Positions 1 through 6,624 of a DNA stretch of 14,891 nucleotides are shown here, one piece after another (positions within the stretch are counted from its first letter, which is position 1; each line of letters opens with the position of its first letter). The stretch lies in NCBI GenBank assembly GCA_045588345.1, contig JAZNDZ010000122.1, positions 1 through 14,891 on the forward strand, in the 5' to 3' direction. Origin of the DNA: HGM04593 sp045588345 (lineage in GTDB: Bacteria; Bacteroidota; Bacteroidia; Bacteroidales; Bacteroidaceae). Position numbers and translations under genes: made by a program. A model generated the notes under the pieces. It worked only from the letters and a program-made list of their open reading frames with translations, was not told the origin of the DNA and ran no database searches.

Positions 1-310
1 TGCGGAAAATTTTCGGATTCAAGTATCTTCTAAATATCCACAGAAAACTGCGATAGCCTGCATTTATATCAATTAATCTGTGCAAAGGAAATGGACTGCG
101 GTGTGAGGTTTATTCAATAAAAATGCGGTATTTTATGTACGGAAGGTTTAAGTTATGTTAAGAGATGTGGCGTATTTTTGTATCATGAGCAGTGGTGTTA
201 CTCTGAGTATAACTCTTGAAAGCAATATATATAGTAAAGTCGAACAAGTTTACGGAAAAAGTGTTTCTGGATGCTTTTAACTATTAATTAACATATTAAA
301 AGTAAAAATT
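1..310. other. AT-rich non-coding leader upstream of the fimbrillin-like gene
   Basis: This stretch holds no convincing gene. All frames are interrupted and no conserved protein piece is readable. It is AT-rich and contains one good Bacteroidetes -7 box on the + strand at 173-180. A weak TTCCTTTG on the minus strand (83-90) could belong to a gene left of the window. I looked for paired inverted repeats that would mark an invertible promoter, as at many Bacteroides surface-protein genes, and found none. A partner repeat could lie outside the window. Confidence 0.6.
173..180 (+). promoter_or_regulatory. Candidate -7 box of the fimbrillin-like gene
   Basis: TATTTTTG fits the Bacteroidetes -7 consensus TAnnTTTG. 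No clean TTTG lies 19-21 bases upstream; the nearest is a TTTA at 147-150. If used, transcription would start near 187 and leave a leader of about 120 bases before the ATG at 311. Confidence 0.45.
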
Positions 311-1771
311 ATGAGAAAGTTTAATTTGTTGCCATTTTTAATAATGGTTTTGGGTTTTGTTGCTTGTAATAACGAGGAGGAATCTGAGACTGTTGTTTCT
401 GTTGACAAGGTGGTCAATTTCAGAGGAAGTATGAAACCTGTTTCGCGTGCAACTGAGACTGCATTCGAGGAAACTGACGCAATCAGTATATTCGCAGTGT
501 CGCCATCTTCCAATATAAGATTAGAACCTTATGGGAATTATGCCGATAATGTGAGATATGAATATAAAGGCGGTTCTTTTATTTCTGGTACCCCGATAAC
601 TATTCGCGAGGATAATACAGAAGGACTTGCATATTATGCAGTCTATCCATACGGTGTAGATGTCAAAGATATATTTGAGTTTGCTGTAAGCAGTAACCAA
701 TCCGAACACATTGACTATACAAATAGTGACCTTTGTACAGCATACAATCCACCAACAGCCGATGATTATGTCAATCTTGAGTTCAGCCATAGATTAAGCA
801 ATATAGTGGTTAAGTTCCATGGCGACAATCTAGCTGCAAGGAATATCAGCGTCAGACTTGAAAAAGTTATGGTAAATTGCCATGCTGATATTAATGCTAA
901 TACTTATGAGCCTTTTGGAGATCCTGGCTCCGTAGTTATGGGTGAGGAATCCACGAATGCATTCCATGCAATAATTGTTCCTCAAACAATTCCGGCAGAC
1001 CAACACTTTATGACTGTTACTATGGACGGTGATGAATATGAAATGACATTGGCTACCGATGCGGTATGTAAATCGGGCAAGCAGTTGGTACTTGAGTATG
1101 AGGTGCAAGATAACAAGATTATTGAACTGAGTGGCTATATTAATCCTTGGGATACCGAAGACCCCCGTTTCGACGATGTAGTGCCTGATACAATTGCCAA
1201 TAAGCTGGGTGAATATATTCCCATTTATGCAGGTATTAACCCTCCTATCGTAGAAGGTGCGTTCTTGATAGACCCTTTTGTAACTGTATATTGCGAAGAT
1301 TATGCTAACGATGAAGGCGGCTTTGAGCCTGGTACTAAAGTGACATCAAGATGTATTCGTTTTTCAAATCAGAATACTGTAGAAAATACTTTGGATTATG
1401 ATTCTTATACCGTTTCAGGGTCTTCAAATGATTCAGGAACCGGTGCTTTCATTTCAGGTTCTGGTGATAAATTCACGGCTTTCTTCAATACAGTAGGTAC
1501 AAGTAGTGGTATATATACAAAAGAGGCTTTGATTATTTCTGGAACAAAAACAGAGGAAGGTATAAAAGACCTTTATTATGCATTTGTAATGGTGGAGAAG
1601 GGTGAAGACTCAGAAGATATACTGATGGATGAGGGTGTCTTTAGGGTGTTCAAGGATTCAGACGGCTTGTCTGTGAATACATCCTTTGATGATTCCTATC
1701 TTACCCGAGCTGTTGCCAATGCTCTGCTGTATGACGTGAATAGCAGGTTTGTTCGAGACAGTGGCAAGTGA
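311..1771 (+). CDS. Fimbrillin-like (Mfa-like) lipoprotein with an extra C-terminal domain
   Basis: A 486-aa secreted lipoprotein. The N-terminus is a lipoprotein signal ending in the lipobox GFVAC (lipidated Cys19), followed by NNEEESE, an acidic stretch of the kind that sends Bacteroidetes lipoproteins to the outer surface. Residues about 36-282 look like the Mfa-like fimbrillin fold: SRATET near residue 45 (the Arg region where related fimbrillins can be proteolytically matured), YYAVYPYG at 108-115, the QSEHIDYTNSDL segment near 130-141 and FSHRLSNIVVKF at 158-169. Residues about 290-456 form a second conserved-looking module (VEGAFLIDPF, ISGSGDKFTAFF, LYYAFVMVEKG, GVFRVFKDSDG) that is not part of a usual fimbrillin; I have no function for it. 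It may be a minor, tip or accessory pilin, or a surface adhesin. No other pilus gene is in the window. The start has no Shine-Dalgarno sequence, as is normal for the group. Confidence 0.82.
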   Translation: MRKFNLLPFLIMVLGFVACNNEEESETVVSVDKVVNFRGSMKPVSRATETAFEETDAISIFAVSPSSNIRLEPYGNYADNVRYEYKGGSFISGTPITIREDNTEGLAYYAVYPYGVDVKDIFEFAVSSNQSEHIDYTNSDLCTAYNPPTADDYVNLEFSHRLSNIVVKFHGDNLAARNISVRLEKVMVNCHADINANTYEPFGDPGSVVMGEESTNAFHAIIVPQTIPADQHFMTVTMDGDEYEMTLATDAVCKSGKQLVLEYEVQDNKIIELSGYINPWDTEDPRFDDVVPDTIANKLGEYIPIYAGINPPIVEGAFLIDPFVTVYCEDYANDEGGFEPGTKVTSRCIRFSNQNTVENTLDYDSYTVSGSSNDSGTGAFISGSGDKFTAFFNTVGTSSGIYTKEALIISGTKTEEGIKDLYYAFVMVEKGEDSEDILMDEGVFRVFKDSDGLSVNTSFDDSYLTRAVANALLYDVNSRFVRDSGK

Positions 1772-1817
1772 GAGGGTGCTATGAGCTAACTTGTCTGCTA
1801 TATGTTGAAATAGATGA

Positions 1818-1845
1818 TGAGGGTGACCCAATTGGGTCACCCTCA
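1818..1845. terminator. 28-bp perfect palindrome between convergent genes
   Basis: The half-arm TGAGGGTGACCCAA is followed directly by its exact reverse complement. It lies between the + strand fimbrillin-like gene (stop at 1771) and the minus-strand HIT gene (stop at 1871), so it probably acts as a two-way terminator. Neither side has a real T-run, so intrinsic termination is likely but not proven. Its core GGGTGACCCA/TGGGTCACCC recurs at 7577-7605 and, in part, at the end of the window. Confidence 0.6.
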
Positions 1846-1859
1846 CTCTCATAAGCGAA

Positions 1860-1883
1860 CGAGATTGCCGTCAGGCAATCTCG
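1860..1883 (-). terminator. Hairpin spanning the HIT gene stop codon
   Basis: CGAGATTGCC and GGCAATCTCG form a perfect 10-bp stem around a 4-base loop. Read on the minus strand, the loop carries the TGA stop of the HIT gene (1871-1873). No T-run follows on the minus side, so it may pause or stabilise the greA-HIT mRNA 3' end together with the palindrome at 1818-1845 rather than terminate alone. Confidence 0.5.
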
Positions 1884-2266
1884 CTTCTTATTTTTGAGGC
1901 AATTTCTGCAAACTCTTCGGGTGTCAACTTCAACTTGGGGTTGGTGAAGAGCATGTCTCTTTCGCTCTGCATCGGCACCAAATGTATGTGGGCGTGTGGA
2001 ACTTCGAGCCCTAATACTGCCTGGCCCACCTTTATACATGGGAAGGCGCGCTTGATGCCTTCGGCAACCTTCTTGGCGAACACTTGCATTGCTCCAATCT
2101 CTTCGTCGGTGAGGTCGAAAAAGTAGTCTACCTCGCGCTTGGGAATAACAAGCGTGTGTCCTTTGGCAAGTGGGTTTATATCAAGGAATGCATAGAACTG
2201 CTCGTTTTCGGCTACCTTGTAACTGGGAATCTCGCCTGCGACTATCTTGCTGAATATTGTTGCCAT
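1871..2266 (-). CDS. HIT-family (histidine triad) nucleotide-binding protein
   Basis: A 131-aa cytosolic protein of the usual length for HINT-type HIT proteins. The opening ATIFSKIVAGEIPSYKVAE, the central FLDINPLAKGHTLVIPKREV and the triad HAHIHLVP (His91, His93, His95) are all present. Family members hydrolyse nucleoside phosphoramidates or related nucleotide conjugates using the middle His of the triad; the real substrate is usually unknown. The Cys pairs that bind zinc in some HIT proteins are absent. The ATG is 6 bases after the greA stop, so the two genes are almost certainly co-transcribed from the greA promoter. Confidence 0.93.
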   Translation of the reverse strand: MATIFSKIVAGEIPSYKVAENEQFYAFLDINPLAKGHTLVIPKREVDYFFDLTDEEIGAMQVFAKKVAEGIKRAFPCIKVGQAVLGLEVPHAHIHLVPMQSERDMLFTNPKLKLTPEEFAEIASKIRSEIA

Positions 2267-2272
2267 GGCTGT

Positions 2273-2734
2273 TTAGAATGAAATGCTTGTAATTTCAAGG
2301 TACAACTTGCCTTGGGGTACTGTAATCTCGGCAACATCGCCAACTTTCTTGCCAAGCAGGCCTTTTGCGATTGGGGTGTTGATTGAAATTTTTGCCTCGC
2401 GCAAGTTTGCCTCGCTTTCGGGAACAATGGAATACTGCATTGTTGCTCCGGTCTTTGTGTTCTTGAGACCTACCTTGGTGAGCACTTGCACTGTGTCGGT
2501 GTTCAGTTTTGATGTGTCGATGATTTTTGCGTCGGCAATAACCATCTTCAACTCGCTGATGCGCATTTCGAGCAGGCCCTGTGCTTCCTTTGCTGCATCG
2601 TATTCGGCATTCTCCGACAAATCACCCTTGTCACGTGCCTCGGCAATCTGACGCACTACTTCGGGGCGCTTTGCCTCAAGTTCTTTTAAATCGGCCAGCA
2701 ATTTCTTGTAGCCTTCTTCTGACATATAACTCAT
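2273..2734 (-). CDS. greA: Transcription elongation factor GreA
   Basis: A 153-aa protein, close to the 158 aa of E. coli GreA. It binds RNA polymerase through the secondary channel and stimulates cleavage of backtracked RNA. The N-terminal coiled coil (about 5-75) carries the tip motif RDKGDLSENAEYDAAKE, with the catalytic acidic pair at Asp38 and Glu41. The C-terminal FKBP-like domain (about 80-153) includes SPIAKGLLGKK-like and VPQGKLYLEI segments. The reading frame stays open up to an ATG at 2794, but the start at 2734 is preferred: it gives the family N-terminus MSYMSEEGYKKL and has AAGGAG just upstream. It is first in an operon with the HIT gene. Confidence 0.95.
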   Translation of the reverse strand: MSYMSEEGYKKLLADLKELEAKRPEVVRQIAEARDKGDLSENAEYDAAKEAQGLLEMRISELKMVIADAKIIDTSKLNTDTVQVLTKVGLKNTKTGATMQYSIVPESEANLREAKISINTPIAKGLLGKKVGDVAEITVPQGKLYLEITSISF

Positions 2735-2738
2735 GATT

Positions 2739-2744
2739 CTCCTT
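2739..2744 (-). promoter_or_regulatory. greA: Shine-Dalgarno sequence deciding the greA start
   Basis: AAGGAG lies 4 bases before the ATG at 2734. Most genes in this window have nothing similar. It favours this start over the in-frame ATGs at 2794 and 2725. Confidence 0.65.
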
Positions 2745-2769
2745 ATTTTAATAACAGTAAAACAAAGGA

Positions 2770-2789
2770 TTCCAACACGAGTGCTGGAA
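2770..2789 (-). promoter_or_regulatory. Hairpin in the greA 5' leader
   Basis: Read on the minus strand, TTCCAGCAC and GTGTTGGAA pair over 9 positions (one G-U wobble) around a 2-base gap, so in practice an 8-bp stem with a 4-base loop. On the + strand the same position would be an A-C mismatch, which suggests selection for the greA-sense RNA. It sits between the promoter and the start codon. It may be an mRNA-stability or leader-control element. Confidence 0.4.
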
Positions 2790-2813
2790 CCCAATTTCCC
2801 TCTTTATGTGATG

Positions 2814-2845
2814 CAAAGGTATGCCTTTTTTAAGTAAAAACCAAA
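2814..2845 (-). promoter_or_regulatory. Promoter of the greA-HIT operon
   Basis: On the minus strand TTTG (2845-2842) is followed by 20 bases and then TACCTTTG (2821-2814). This fits the Bacteroidetes primary sigma consensus TTTG-N19-21-TAnnTTTG. Transcription would start near 2807, giving a leader of roughly 70 bases before the ATG at 2734. Confidence 0.75.
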
Positions 2846-2896
2846 TTAAAACAGTGAAATTTTGTCAATTTTGTAAAACTGGCAGGTTTTCTTGTT

Positions 2897-2910
2897 TTGC
2901 CGTTTGGCAA
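2897..2910 (-). terminator. Weak hairpin after the DUF4369/thioredoxin-fold gene
   Basis: TTGCC-loop-GGCAA lies 10 bases beyond the stop at 2920 on the minus strand. The stem is only 5 bp and no T-run follows, so termination is doubtful and some read-through into greA is possible. Confidence 0.28.
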
Positions 2911-2919
2911 GGTGTTCTG

Positions 2920-4113
2920 CTATTTGATGAGTTTCTCGATTTCTTTCTCAAGATTCTCTATCTGGGCATCGCGCATTACAATCTCTCCGTCTTTGTTTAT
3001 CAGGTAGAACGTGGGGATTGACAATACATTGAATGTAGCCAAATATGGCGATGAAGTGCCGCGGCTGTCGTGTACGCAGGTCCATGGGAGGCCAAGGACT
3101 TCCTGCTGCCAGAAGTGCTCGCGGCGGTCAATTGATACCTGGAATATCTCAAGGCCTTTCTTGCTGTACCGGTCATGGAGTTCGCGAAGGTCTACGTTGC
3201 GGAGTTTTATCTTTGTGTCTTCGAAAAGTGTGAAGTCAAGGAGTACCACTTTGCCTTTGAGCGATGACAGGCTCTGCTTGTTTCCGTAACGGTCGGGCAG
3301 GGTGATGTTGAAAAGGTTGTCTGTGGTTGCGGTGTTTGCCATTGACTCGAACCGGGCAATCTGGTCGGCGTTCAAGGGGCGTGTGTTTTTCATGCCCTGC
3401 TCGGCAATGTTGCACAGGTGCTCGGTGCGCTGTGCTTTGGAGAACATACGCTTCATGCTTGTGGCTACGGCTGCAAAGCATTTGCTGTCGGTTCGGTTGC
3501 TCAAGGGCTTGAATATGGCCTCTCCTTTGCTTGTCAGCCAAAGTGCAAAGTATGCGCTTGCTTTATCGGGTGAAGCGATGATGTACTGCTTTGCAATGTT
3601 GGCCTTGAACTCATCGATGAGGGCTGCCTTGCGCGAAAGGTAGGTGGCATCGGGCTCCATGCCGGCAATTTGCTTTTCAAGGGCTTTGATGAGGTCTGAA
3701 AGTTCTTTTATCTTTTCGCTTTCGTGGCTTCCTTCGATTTTGCAGCTGCCTGCCAGGTCGTTGGCGTTGGCGGTGAGGGTGATTGTCTCGGTTGAGTCTA
3801 CTGCAATGACTACAGGGATGCTTTTTTCAAATCCTACAATGTAGAACTCGTATGTCTCGGGCTTCTGCTGCTTGAACTCGAATTTGCCGTCTTTGCCAAT
3901 CTTGGCTGAATCGAGCATAATGGTTCCGCGAAGCGATTCGTTTGCAAAGTAGAGGACTCTTCCCTCGGCGTTCTCTATTGTTCCGTTTATTGTAAAGCCG
4001 GGTCTATTTTCCTTGTTGCCGTTCTCTTCTTTGCTGCTGCATGCCGTTACGGAAATGAGGGCAAATGCCATGAAGAGAACCGATAGGAGTGATTTTGTGT
4101 CTGTAATTCTCAT
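2920..4113 (-). CDS. DUF4369 plus thioredoxin-fold lipoprotein lacking the CxxC motif
   Basis: A 397-aa lipoprotein with lipobox SVTAC (Cys25). Residues about 38-128 form the DUF4369 beta domain (FTINGTIENAEGRVLYFANE, then LDSAKIGKDGKFEF). A helical linker follows at about 130-260. Residues about 265-397 are a TlpA/AhpC-type thioredoxin fold (FNITLPDRYGNKQSLSSLKGKVVLLDF, LREL.DRYSKKGLEIFQVSID, cis-Pro segment LSIPTFYLINKDG). Where redox-active relatives read WASWCxxC after LLDF, this protein has TLFEDTKIKLRN, so both catalytic Cys are missing. Remaining Cys (124, 212, 234, 346) are not paired as CxxC. It is therefore unlikely to be a disulfide reductase and may act as a binding or scaffold protein in the envelope. 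It is a single gene with its own promoter at 4134-4163. Confidence 0.85.
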   Translation of the reverse strand: MRITDTKSLLSVLFMAFALISVTACSSKEENGNKENRPGFTINGTIENAEGRVLYFANESLRGTIMLDSAKIGKDGKFEFKQQKPETYEFYIVGFEKSIPVVIAVDSTETITLTANANDLAGSCKIEGSHESEKIKELSDLIKALEKQIAGMEPDATYLSRKAALIDEFKANIAKQYIIASPDKASAYFALWLTSKGEAIFKPLSNRTDSKCFAAVATSMKRMFSKAQRTEHLCNIAEQGMKNTRPLNADQIARFESMANTATTDNLFNITLPDRYGNKQSLSSLKGKVVLLDFTLFEDTKIKLRNVDLRELHDRYSKKGLEIFQVSIDRREHFWQQEVLGLPWTCVHDSRGTSSPYLATFNVLSIPTFYLINKDGEIVMRDAQIENLEKEIEKLIK

Positions 4114-4133
4114 GTTAGTAAAATTTTTCTGCG

Positions 4134-4163
4134 CAAAGATAGTGCAAGCGGATGAAATGCAAA
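4134..4163 (-). promoter_or_regulatory. Promoter of the DUF4369/thioredoxin-fold gene
   Basis: On the minus strand TTTG (4163-4160), 18 bases, then TATCTTTG (4141-4134). The -7 box is perfect and the spacing is one base under the usual 19-21. Transcription would start about 10 bases before the ATG at 4113, a very short leader. Confidence 0.6.
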
Positions 4164-4247
4164 TGAAAATTTTGATGTTTTCCTGCGAATGCGGCCTGTT
4201 TTTGCGTTTTTTTTTACGTAAAGGTGGTTAAAGTATGCAAAAATGTA

Positions 4248-4255
4248 TATCTTTG
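4248..4255 (+). promoter_or_regulatory. Candidate -7 box of pnp
   Basis: TATCTTTG followed by CG matches TAnnTTTG. No convincing -33 TTTG is seen (only TGG near 4225). It lies downstream of the in-frame ATG at 4235, so that upstream ATG would not be on the transcript. The promoter faces away from the minus-strand one at 4134-4163. Confidence 0.6.
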
Positions 4256-4294
4256 CGAGAATTAGATAAAAATTATCCAAAAAAGAAGATAAAG

Positions 4295-6478
4295 ATGAAT
4301 GTTGTTACAAAAAATGTGGCTCTGCCCGATGGCCGCGTAATTACCATTGAGACAGGCAAGTTGGCTAAGCAGGCCGACGGTTCTGTCATGTTGCGCTTGG
4401 GCAATACGATGTTGCTTGCCACAGTGTGTGCAGCTAAGGATGCTGTGCCAGGAACCGATTTTATGCCTTTACAGGTAGAGTACAAAGAGAAGTATGCGTC
4501 ATTTGGCCGTTTCCCGGGTGGCTTCACAAAGCGCGAGGGTAAGGCTTCGGATTATGAGATTCTGACATGCCGTCTGGTTGACCGCGCTCTGCGTCCTCTA
4601 TTCCCCGATAACTACCATGCCGAGGTTTATGTGAACATCGTGCTCTTCTCGGCCGATGGCGTTGATATGCCCGATGCTCTTGCTGGTCTTGCTGCATCAG
4701 CGGCTCTCGCAGTTTCAGACATTCCTTTCGGTGGCCCAATCTCTGAGGTGCGCGTTGCACGCATCTGCGGCGAGTTCGTGGTGAACCCCACTTTCGCACA
4801 GCTTGAAGAGGCTGATATGGACATCATGGTTGCTGCCACATACGACAATATCATGATGGTCGAGGGTGAAATGAAGGAGGTATCCGAGAGTGACTTGCTT
4901 GAGGCCATGAAGGTGGCTCATGAGGCTATAAAGGTTCATTGCAAGGCTCAGATGGAACTTATGGAAGAGGTTGGCTCTACCGTTAAGCGCGAGTATTGCC
5001 ACGAGGTCAATGACGAGGAACTCCGTGCTCAGGTTCATGAGGCCTGCTATGCAAAGGCATACGCTGTTGCTGCAAGCGGCAACAACGACAAACATGGTCG
5101 TGGCGAGGCTTTCGAGGCTATCAAGGAGGAATTCAAGGCACAGTTCACTGAGGAGGAACTCGAAGAGAAGGGTGCTCTTATCGACCGCTACTACCACGAT
5201 GTAGAGAAGGAGGCTATGCGCCGTTGCATTCTCGACGAGGGTAAGCGTCTCGATGGCCGCAAGACAACCGAAATCCGCCCAATCTGGTGCGAGGCCGGTT
5301 ATCTTCCAGGCCCTCACGGTTCAGCAGTGTTCACACGTGGCGAGACACAGTCTTTGACAACCGTTACTCTTGGCACAAAACGTGACGAGAAGATTATTGA
5401 CGATGTAATGAACCAGGGAACAGAGCGTTTCTTGCTTCACTATAACTTTCCCCCATTCTCAACAGGCGAGGCACGTCCGCAGCGTGGTGTAGGCCGTCGT
5501 GAGATTGGTCACGGTAACCTTGCTTGCCGTGCTTTGAAGAACATGATTCCTTCCGATTATCCATACTGCGTGCGCGTGGTTTCGGATATTCTTGAGTCAA
5601 ACGGTTCTTCTTCAATGGCTACTGTGTGTGCAGGTACTCTTGCGCTCATGGATGCCGGTGTAAAGATAAAGAAGCCTGTATCGGGTATAGCAATGGGTCT
5701 TATCAAGAACGCCGGTGAAGAGAAATATGCTGTCCTTAGCGATATCCTTGGCGATGAGGATCACTTGGGCGATATGGACTTCAAGGTAACAGGTACTGTT
5801 GACGGTATCACTGCTACACAGATGGATATTAAGGTTGACGGCCTTTCATACGAAATCCTTGAGAAGGCTCTTAATCAGGCACGCGAGGGCCGTATGCATA
5901 TCCTCGGCAAGATTACCGAGTGCATTGCTGAACCACGTGCAGAACTCAAGCCTCATGCTCCACGCATTGAGACTATGCGTATACCTAAGGAGTTCATCGG
6001 TGCTGTAATAGGCCCGGGCGGAAAGATTATCCAGGGTATGCAGGAAGAGACCGGTGCAACAATCTCTATTGAAGAGGTTGACGGTGAGGGTATCATCGAA
6101 ATTGCAGCAAACAACGGCAATGCAATCAACGAGGCTATTGCAAAGATTCGTGCAATTGTTGCAATCCCTGAGGCCGGCGAGGTTTATGAGGGTATAGTGC
6201 GTAGCGTGATGCCTTATGGTGCATTCGTTGAGTTCATGCCGGGCAAGGATGGTCTGCTGCACATATCGGAAATTGACTGGAAACGTTTCGAGACAATGGA
6301 AGAGACCGGTATCAATGAGGGTGACAAACTTCAGGTAAAACTTGTTGAGATTGACCCCAAGACCGGCAAATTCAAGCTCTCACGCAAGGTTCTCCTTGAG
6401 AAGCCCGAAGGCTATGAAGAGCGCGAGCGTCGTCCGCGTCGCGACCGCGAACCACGTCGTCCACGTGGCAACGAGTAA
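4295..6478 (+). CDS. pnp: Polyribonucleotide nucleotidyltransferase (PNPase)
   Basis: A 727-aa cytosolic exoribonuclease that degrades RNA 3' to 5' using phosphate, releasing nucleoside diphosphates, and can add 3' tails in reverse. Domains in order: RNase PH-like core 1 (about 5-225, with REGKASDYEILTCRLVDRALRPLFP), an all-helical linker (about 235-320), RNase PH-like core 2 (about 325-555), KH domain (about 560-620, GAVIGPGGKIIQ) and S1 domain (about 627-700). Catalytic features are intact: Ser438-440 in ESNGSSSMA and Asp487/Asp493 in DILGDEDHLGDMDFK. A short Arg-rich tail (709-725) follows S1 and could bind RNA or a partner. The start at 4295 (MNVVTKNVALPDGR) is preferred over the ATG at 4235 because the -7 box at 4248-4255 lies between them. 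Codon use looks more GC-rich than in the surface-protein genes, as for a highly expressed core gene. Confidence 0.96.
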   Translation: MNVVTKNVALPDGRVITIETGKLAKQADGSVMLRLGNTMLLATVCAAKDAVPGTDFMPLQVEYKEKYASFGRFPGGFTKREGKASDYEILTCRLVDRALRPLFPDNYHAEVYVNIVLFSADGVDMPDALAGLAASAALAVSDIPFGGPISEVRVARICGEFVVNPTFAQLEEADMDIMVAATYDNIMMVEGEMKEVSESDLLEAMKVAHEAIKVHCKAQMELMEEVGSTVKREYCHEVNDEELRAQVHEACYAKAYAVAASGNNDKHGRGEAFEAIKEEFKAQFTEEELEEKGALIDRYYHDVEKEAMRRCILDEGKRLDGRKTTEIRPIWCEAGYLPGPHGSAVFTRGETQSLTTVTLGTKRDEKIIDDVMNQGTERFLLHYNFPPFSTGEARPQRGVGRREIGHGNLACRALKNMIPSDYPYCVRVVSDILESNGSSSMATVCAGTLALMDAGVKIKKPVSGIAMGLIKNAGEEKYAVLSDILGDEDHLGDMDFKVTGTVDGITATQMDIKVDGLSYEILEKALNQAREGRMHILGKITECIAEPRAELKPHAPRIETMRIPKEFIGAVIGPGGKIIQGMQEETGATISIEEVDGEGIIEIAANNGNAINEAIAKIRAIVAIPEAGEVYEGIVRSVMPYGAFVEFMPGKDGLLHISEIDWKRFETMEETGINEGDKLQVKLVEIDPKTGKFKLSRKVLLEKPEGYEERERRPRRDREPRRPRGNE

Positions 6479-6503
6479 TTAGTGGGAGAACAGTTACTAA
6501 AGC

Positions 6504-6542
6504 AAGAGGGTGGCAAAGGTCGCCCTCTTGTTATTTTTTATT
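6504..6542 (+). terminator. Intrinsic terminator of pnp
   Basis: AAGAGGGTGGC and the facing TCGCCCTCTT (6520-6529, preceded by G) form an 11-bp stem with two G-U wobbles around AAAG, followed by TTGTTATTTTTTATTT. The wobbles fall on the + strand RNA, matching pnp direction. It lies 26 bases after the stop codon. Confidence 0.85.
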
Positions 6543-6593
6543 TAAATAGGTAAAAAAAACTCATCGGTGTGCGCTTGAAAATGCAATTTTATA

Positions 6594-6601
6594 TATCTTC
6601 G
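6594..6601 (+). promoter_or_regulatory. Candidate -7 box of the diaminopimelate dehydrogenase gene
   Basis: TATCTTCG differs from TAnnTTTG by one base. A TTG at 6575-6577 is only 16 bases upstream. The same variant precedes the NSS transporter at 10884. Transcription would start near 6608, about 17 bases before the ATG at 6625. Confidence 0.4.
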
Positions 6602-6624
6602 CATTGTCTTAAAAGAATATGATT

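Noticed and set aside
83..117. Minus-strand promoter for a gene to the left of the window
   Set aside because: TTCCTTTG lacks the TA of the -7 box and the nearest TTG is 24 bases away, too far for the consensus.
1..310. Invertible promoter for the fimbrillin-like gene
   Set aside because: No pair of inverted repeats flanking the candidate promoter was found in the visible leader.
2735..2794. Longer greA reading frame starting at 2794
   Set aside because: It would encode the leader hairpin, give a non-GreA N-terminus and ignore the AAGGAG before 2734.
4235..4294. Longer pnp reading frame starting at the ATG at 4235
   Set aside because: The -7 box TATCTTTG at 4248-4255 lies after that ATG, and the extra 20 residues do not look like the PNPase N-terminus, which begins cleanly at 4295.
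4715..5317. 200-codon open frame on the minus strand inside pnp
   Set aside because: It lies entirely antisense to a clear PNPase gene, has no family signature and reflects the codon bias of the sense gene.
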